Below are positions 60,402 through 64,000 of a stretch of DNA of 64,000 nt, piece after piece. The stretch comes from Azophilus sp965199705. GTDB taxonomy: Bacteria > Pseudomonadota > Gammaproteobacteria > Pseudomonadales > Azotimanducaceae. Every line of letters starts with the position of its first letter. Positions within the stretch are counted from its first letter, which is position 1. Below the pieces are notes generated by a model. It was given only the letters and a program-made list of their open reading frames with translations, made no database searches and was not told the DNA's origin. The stretch spans positions 496,001-560,000 of the forward strand of contig OZ241359.1 in assembly GCA_965199705.1 (NCBI GenBank). Direction: 5' to 3'. A program made the translations under genes and the position numbers.

Positions 60402-61793
60402 GTGTCTGAATCAGCAGAATCCCGTCATGGCATGTGGTCGAGCCGATGGATGTTCGTGTTGGCGGCGGCCGGTTCGGCGGTTGGTCTGGGCAACATCTGG
60501 CGTTTTCCCTACATCACCGGCGAAAACGGAGGCGGCGCCTTCGTGCTGCTGTATCTCGTCTGCATCACAATCGTCGGCGTTCCCATCATGATGGCTGAGA
60601 TAGCGCTCGGCCGCGAGGGCCGGCAGAGCCCGATCAACACCATGCGCAGCCTGATCCAGCAGCATCGGCGGCATCCAGCCTGGGTGCTGATCGGTTGGGT
60701 GGGTGTGCTGGCGGGCATTCTGGTGCTCTCCTACTACGCGGTGATCGCCGGTTGGGTGCTGAAGTATGTGTTTGCCTTGGGGAGTGGCGCCTTCGACGGC
60801 GCAACCGGTGCGAAGGCCACTGGCTACTTTGCGGCGCTGACGGCCAATCCCTGGGAGATGCTGGCCTGGCATACGGCGTTCATGGTCGCGGTGACGGTGA
60901 TAGTCGCCCGCGGCGTGGTGGCTGGCCTGGAAACCGCCATTCGCTGGATCATGCCGCTACTGTTCCTGCTGCTGGTGCTGCTGCTCGGCTACGGCGTTGC
61001 TTCCGGCGGCTTCGCGGCGGGCCTGGACTTCATGTTTGGATTCAAGTGGGACCAACTGACGGGCGATTCTGTTATGGAAGCCCTTGGCCATTCGTTCTTC
61101 ACCCTGAGCCTGGGTATGGGCGCCCTGATGGCTTATGGCGCCTATGTGCCGAGCCATGTTTCGTTGAGCGGCACGGTGATGACCATCGCCGTGCTGGATA
61201 CAGTTGTGGCGCTGGCAGCTGGAATGGCGATCTTTCCCATCGTGTTTGCCAATGGCCTGGATCCGGCCGGCGGTGTCGGCCTTCTGTTCCAGACGGTGCC
61301 CCTGGCGTTCGGGCAGATGCCGCTCGGCTCGCTGTTCGGCCTGCTGTTTTTCGTGCTGGTCAGCTTTGCCGCCATCACCTCCGCCATCTCCCTGACCGAG
61401 CCAGCGCTCGCCTACCTTGTGGAAGAGTACAACGCCAAGCGCGCGCGGGCAGCGATCACCTTGTGCGTCTTTTGCTGGCTGCTTGGCGTCGGCACGGTGC
61501 TTTCCTTCAATGTCTGGTCGGAAGTGCGTGTGTTGGGCACAGGGCTTACCTTCTTTGATTTCATTGATTACGTGTCGCAGAAAATCCTCATGCCGCTTGG
61601 CGGCATGGCCATCGCCCTCTTCGCCGCCAACGCCCTGCCCAAGGATGTCATCACCAACCAGCTAGGCCTGACCAGCCCGGCGGGCGTGGCGCTCTGGCGT
61701 GGCATTACCGGCTATACAGCGCCGCTCGGTGTGCTGCTGGTGTTCCTGGTGGCCCTGATCGGTCTGGATACGATTCGGCTCTGGTTCGCTTGA
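60402..61793 (+). CDS. Sodium-dependent NSS/SNF-family transporter
   Basis: Na+-coupled symporter of the neurotransmitter:sodium symporter family, usually for amino acids such as Trp, Tyr or Leu. About 463 residues from GTG 60402, which has GAGG seven bases upstream. The diagnostic TM1 motif AAAGSAVGLGNIWRFPYITGENGGGAF is present (given in part), and about 11-12 hydrophobic helices follow. TM6/7 region GHSFFTLSLGMGALMAYGAY holds the sodium-site Gly and Ser residues. Substrate cannot be assigned. Confidence 0.92.
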   Translation: MSESAESRHGMWSSRWMFVLAAAGSAVGLGNIWRFPYITGENGGGAFVLLYLVCITIVGVPIMMAEIALGREGRQSPINTMRSLIQQHRRHPAWVLIGWVGVLAGILVLSYYAVIAGWVLKYVFALGSGAFDGATGAKATGYFAALTANPWEMLAWHTAFMVAVTVIVARGVVAGLETAIRWIMPLLFLLLVLLLGYGVASGGFAAGLDFMFGFKWDQLTGDSVMEALGHSFFTLSLGMGALMAYGAYVPSHVSLSGTVMTIAVLDTVVALAAGMAIFPIVFANGLDPAGGVGLLFQTVPLAFGQMPLGSLFGLLFFVLVSFAAITSAISLTEPALAYLVEEYNAKRARAAITLCVFCWLLGVGTVLSFNVWSEVRVLGTGLTFFDFIDYVSQKILMPLGGMAIALFAANALPKDVITNQLGLTSPAGVALWRGITGYTAPLGVLLVFLVALIGLDTIRLWFA

Positions 61794-61839
61794 TCTGGTC
61801 GCAAGCGGTCCCGGCTGGCCGTCGCTCTGCGTTCACCTC

Positions 61840-62133
61840 ATGCGCGTGATGCTGGTGCAGGCGTTCCGTGCGCACCAGCGTTGTGTCTGGTTGGACCTGG
61901 AAGCAGGCGCAACCGTGGCGACAGCCATCCGTCAGGCTGCCGAATCGGAGGCGTTTGCCGGCACAAACCTGGCGGACTGTCCGGTTGGCGTTCACGGCGC
62001 CCTGGTAGAGCCAGCGCACCGGCTTCAGGACGGTGACCGACTGGAGTTCTACCGCCCCCTGCTGATGCAGCCGATGGCGGCGCGTCGGCGGCGGGCAGAT
62101 GCCGCCCGCAAGCGTACAGCAGAGAGCCCGTAG
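61840..62133 (+). CDS. rnfH: RnfH family ubiquitin-like protein
   Basis: Small beta-grasp protein of 97 residues. VMLVQAFRAHQRCVWLDLEAGATVATAIRQA is the RnfH/UPF0125 pattern, and HRLQDGDRLEFYRPLLMQPMAARRRRADAA is the family's signature C-terminus. In E. coli it lies next to ratA and bamE (smpA); here the convergent bamE is kept 7 bases away, while ratA is missing. Function is unknown. Confidence 0.88.
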   Translation: MRVMLVQAFRAHQRCVWLDLEAGATVATAIRQAAESEAFAGTNLADCPVGVHGALVEPAHRLQDGDRLEFYRPLLMQPMAARRRRADAARKRTAESP

Positions 62134-62140
62134 CGTCGGT

Positions 62141-62551
62141 TCAGGGCGTGGATTCCTGGCCGTCTGTCGAGGAATCCTCGGCGCTCGCTGCAGAATCCCG
62201 CTTCGAGCCGGGCGCGTAGTCGCCGTCGCCGCGGATTCGCACCAGGCCATCGCGCTCGAAGTACAGGGTGAGATGCTTCTTGTCGGCGTATCGGCCGGGC
62301 ACTTCCAGGGTGTGCACATAATCCCACCGGTCGCTCTTGAACGAGCTTCGGGCGACAGGCTCTCCCATGACGAAAGCGACCTGTTCCCGAGTCATGCCCG
62401 GCTTGAGCTGGTCCACCATCTCCTGGGTAATGACATTGCCCTGTTGCACGGTTACCCGGTGCACGCGAGGCATCTTCAGGCTCATCCTGGGCAGGCTGCA
62501 GGCGCTGAATACAACACCGGCGAGCAGCACAATGAGCAGACGGGTCATCAT
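62141..62551 (-). CDS. bamE: Outer membrane assembly lipoprotein BamE
   Basis: Lipoprotein of the BAM complex that inserts beta-barrels into the outer membrane. About 136 residues from ATG 62551 (or the next ATG). Lipoprotein signal TRLLIVLLAGVVFSACSLP with lipid Cys in FSACS; SmpA/OmlA core QQGNVITQEMVDQLKPGMT, REQVAFVMGEPVARSSFKSD, WDYVHT, then a short charged tail. Convergent with rnfH and downstream in direction of recN's neighbourhood, as in E. coli (rnfH/bamE/recN). Confidence 0.95.
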   Translation of the reverse strand: MMTRLLIVLLAGVVFSACSLPRMSLKMPRVHRVTVQQGNVITQEMVDQLKPGMTREQVAFVMGEPVARSSFKSDRWDYVHTLEVPGRYADKKHLTLYFERDGLVRIRGDGDYAPGSKRDSAASAEDSSTDGQESTP

Positions 62552-62666
62552 CGTTCGTGGCGCCATATTCGGGCTTTTGAAACTTGCGGGCTTGGCCGCA
62601 TCGGCGCGCATGATAACGAAAAGGCGATGCCAAGCGCCTGACAATCAACTCTTGTCCGGGCTGGCG

Positions 62667-64000
62667 TCAAGGATCAGAGCTTGGCGCAAGGGGCCGGCCT
62701 GCCTCTGCGAGCAGCGCGCGGGCGTAGGCGCGGCTTCGATCAGTGACTTCGGCGCCCGCTACCATGCGCGCCACTTCATCCACCCGACCCACCTCTGATA
62801 ACCGTTGCAGTCGGATCTGCCCGGTGTCCTCTCGGGCAACCAGCAAGTGGTCATGGCCGAGCACGGCCACCTGTGGCGCATGGGTGACGCAGATGACCTG
62901 GGTGTGGCCGCCGAGGTCCCGGAGCAATCGCCCCACCGTGTCGGCGGTGACGCCGCCGACGCCGACATCGGCTTCGTCGAGCACCAGGCAGGGCAAATGC
63001 GCCTTTTCTGCCGCAATCACGCAGATGGCGAGCGCGATGCGGGCGCGTTCGCCGCCGGAGGCGATCTGCCCCAGCGGGCCTGGGCTGGCGCCAGGACTGG
63101 TGGTGATGTGAAACGCCGGTGATTCCAGGCCGTGCTCGCCGAATCCGTCCTGAAAGACGACGGACAGTTGGCCGCCGCTGATGCCAAGCGCCTGCATCCG
63201 CTCGCTGACCGAGCTTGCGAAAGCGGTTGCCGCGCCACGGCGCTCGACGCTGACGGCCGCAGCGATCTTCTGGAAGGCGCGGCGCTCGACTTGTGCCTGA
63301 TCGGCAAGGGCGTCCCGAGAACGCTGGTCGCCGCCAAGCTGATCCAGAGCCTGCTGCAGGTCCTGGGTGTGGGCCGCGAGCGCCTCCGGCTCTACGCGAT
63401 GCTTGCGGGCGAGATCGTGGATGTGCTCGATGCGCGCCGTCAGCCGCGCAAGATGTCGAGGGTCCTGCTCGAATCCGTCCACATAGGCTTGCAGATCGCG
63501 GACTGCATCATCAAGCAACTGCACGGAGGCAGCGAGAGAATCCCGTGCGCTTGCCAGTGCAGGGTGCGAATCGTCCAGCTCGTCCAGGCGCCGCTGAGTG
63601 TGTCGCAGGTTGTCTTCGTTGCGCAGTTGCTCCACGGCGCCGCCGACCAGGGCGAGAATGTCCTGGGCCCGCGAGAGGCGGCGGAATTCGGTTTCCATGC
63701 TTTCAAACTCGCCGGATTCAAGGTCGAGTTCGGCCAATTCCGCTAGCTGGTACTGCAACAGGCTTGCCCGGTCATCCGCCTGCGCGAGCTGCGTGCGGAT
63801 AGTCTCCAGGCGTTGTTCGGTTGCCTGCCAGGCGCGCCACGCCTTGCCAAGCGCCCGCCGGTTGGCGGCGGATACGCCGTAGGCGTCCAGTAATTGCCTC
63901 TGAACGTCTGGTCTGGACAGGCGCTGATTCTCATCCTGGCCACGAATGTCCACCAGCCCTTCGGTCAGATAGCGCAGCAACTGCAAGTTGACGGGGACGC
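62667..64000 (-). CDS. recN: DNA repair protein RecN (5' end outside window)
   Basis: SMC-like ATPase of double-strand break repair. The window holds the C-terminal 444 residues or so; the reading frame continues past 64000 (VPVNLQLLRYLTEGLVDIRGQ), so the first TTG is not the start. Visible: a long coiled coil (HPALASARDSLAASVQLLDDA and neighbours), the SMC signature PLGQIASGGERARIALAI, Walker B in LPCLVLDEADVGVGG, and the D-loop/H-loop QVICVTHAPQVA. N-terminal Walker A lies outside. bamE lies 115 bases past its stop on the same strand. Confidence 0.96.
   Translation of the reverse strand, partial: VPVNLQLLRYLTEGLVDIRGQDENQRLSRPDVQRQLLDAYGVSAANRRALGKAWRAWQATEQRLETIRTQLAQADDRASLLQYQLAELAELDLESGEFESMETEFRRLSRAQDILALVGGAVEQLRNEDNLRHTQRRLDELDDSHPALASARDSLAASVQLLDDAVRDLQAYVDGFEQDPRHLARLTARIEHIHDLARKHRVEPEALAAHTQDLQQALDQLGGDQRSRDALADQAQVERRAFQKIAAAVSVERRGAATAFASSVSERMQALGISGGQLSVVFQDGFGEHGLESPAFHITTSPGASPGPLGQIASGGERARIALAICVIAAEKAHLPCLVLDEADVGVGGVTADTVGRLLRDLGGHTQVICVTHAPQVAVLGHDHLLVAREDTGQIRLQRLSEVGRVDEVARMVAGAEVTDRSRAYARALLAEAGRPLAPSSDP

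Noticed and set aside
62551..62580. Further copy of the CCCGAATATTGC repeat end before bamE
   Set aside because: Only about ten bases match, which could be chance.

Overview
This window reads as a chromosomal segment of a GC-rich, free-living or host-associated gammaproteobacterium. The evidence is gene content and order: hslVU-DUF971-ubiE-ubiB-tatAB, lepA-lepB-rnc-era-recO, hflKC-purA, tRNA-Leu-rnr-rlmB, glnE-ilvE-waaF, dnaB-radA, and rnfH/bamE/recN are all arrangements typical of Gammaproteobacteria, the closest familiar layout being Pseudomonas-like. The Baeyer-Villiger monooxygenases, short-chain dehydrogenases and TonB-dependent receptor suggest an aerobic heterotroph using ketones, terpenoids or steroid-like compounds. 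No species can be named from sequence alone.

Region by region: (1) 1-13541, minus strand: one long same-strand block from lepA through lepB, rnc, era, recO, priA, a SPOR protein, hslVU, DUF971, ubiE, ubiB, tatA to tatB (cut by the window start). Many neighbours overlap by 1-8 bases. (2) 13542-19756: an accessory stretch with a DUF1640 coiled-coil protein, an Rpn-type nuclease, a large unrecognised exported protein with a clear terminator, and a lone lipoprotein secretin. (3) 19894-24454, plus: hflK, hflC, purA, a Trm112-like protein and folE2. (4) 24631-28585: a LolA-like periplasmic protein with an outer-membrane barrel, a 242-bp element with terminal inverted repeats, and a gamma-glutamyltransferase. 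(5) 28684-38277: tRNA-Leu(CAG), an RNase R homologue lacking the N-terminal cold-shock domains, rlmB, two dehydrogenases with an EthD-like protein, glnE, ilvE and waaF. (6) 38252-43230, minus: acs, pgi, pcnB. (7) 43464-57281: an accessory region with two paralogous Baeyer-Villiger monooxygenases, an esterase, a serine hydrolase, a dehydrogenase, a TonB-dependent receptor, two pseudogenes (a DNA methyltransferase and an AlbA/RecG-like ATP-binding protein, both broken by internal deletions), a membrane-anchored split-barrel protein, and a two-gene ATPase + DUF4276 (TOPRIM-like) module. (8) 57329-64000: radA, dnaB, a sodium:neurotransmitter-type symporter, rnfH, bamE and recN (cut by the window end).

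How the parts may work together: region 1 is housekeeping (translation, RNA processing, repair and replication restart, protein export and turnover, ubiquinone synthesis). Region 7 suggests a catabolic route in which the receptor imports a hydrophobic substrate, a monooxygenase turns a ketone into an ester, the esterase opens it, and a dehydrogenase oxidises the alcohol; this is inference from neighbourhood. The best candidate for a little-described system is the ATPase + DUF4276 pair at 55484-57281, whose architecture (SMC/RecF-like ATPase with a separate TOPRIM-like partner) resembles OLD/PARIS-type phage defence. It sits beside the remains of a methyltransferase and of another accessory ATPase, as expected of a turnover hot spot.
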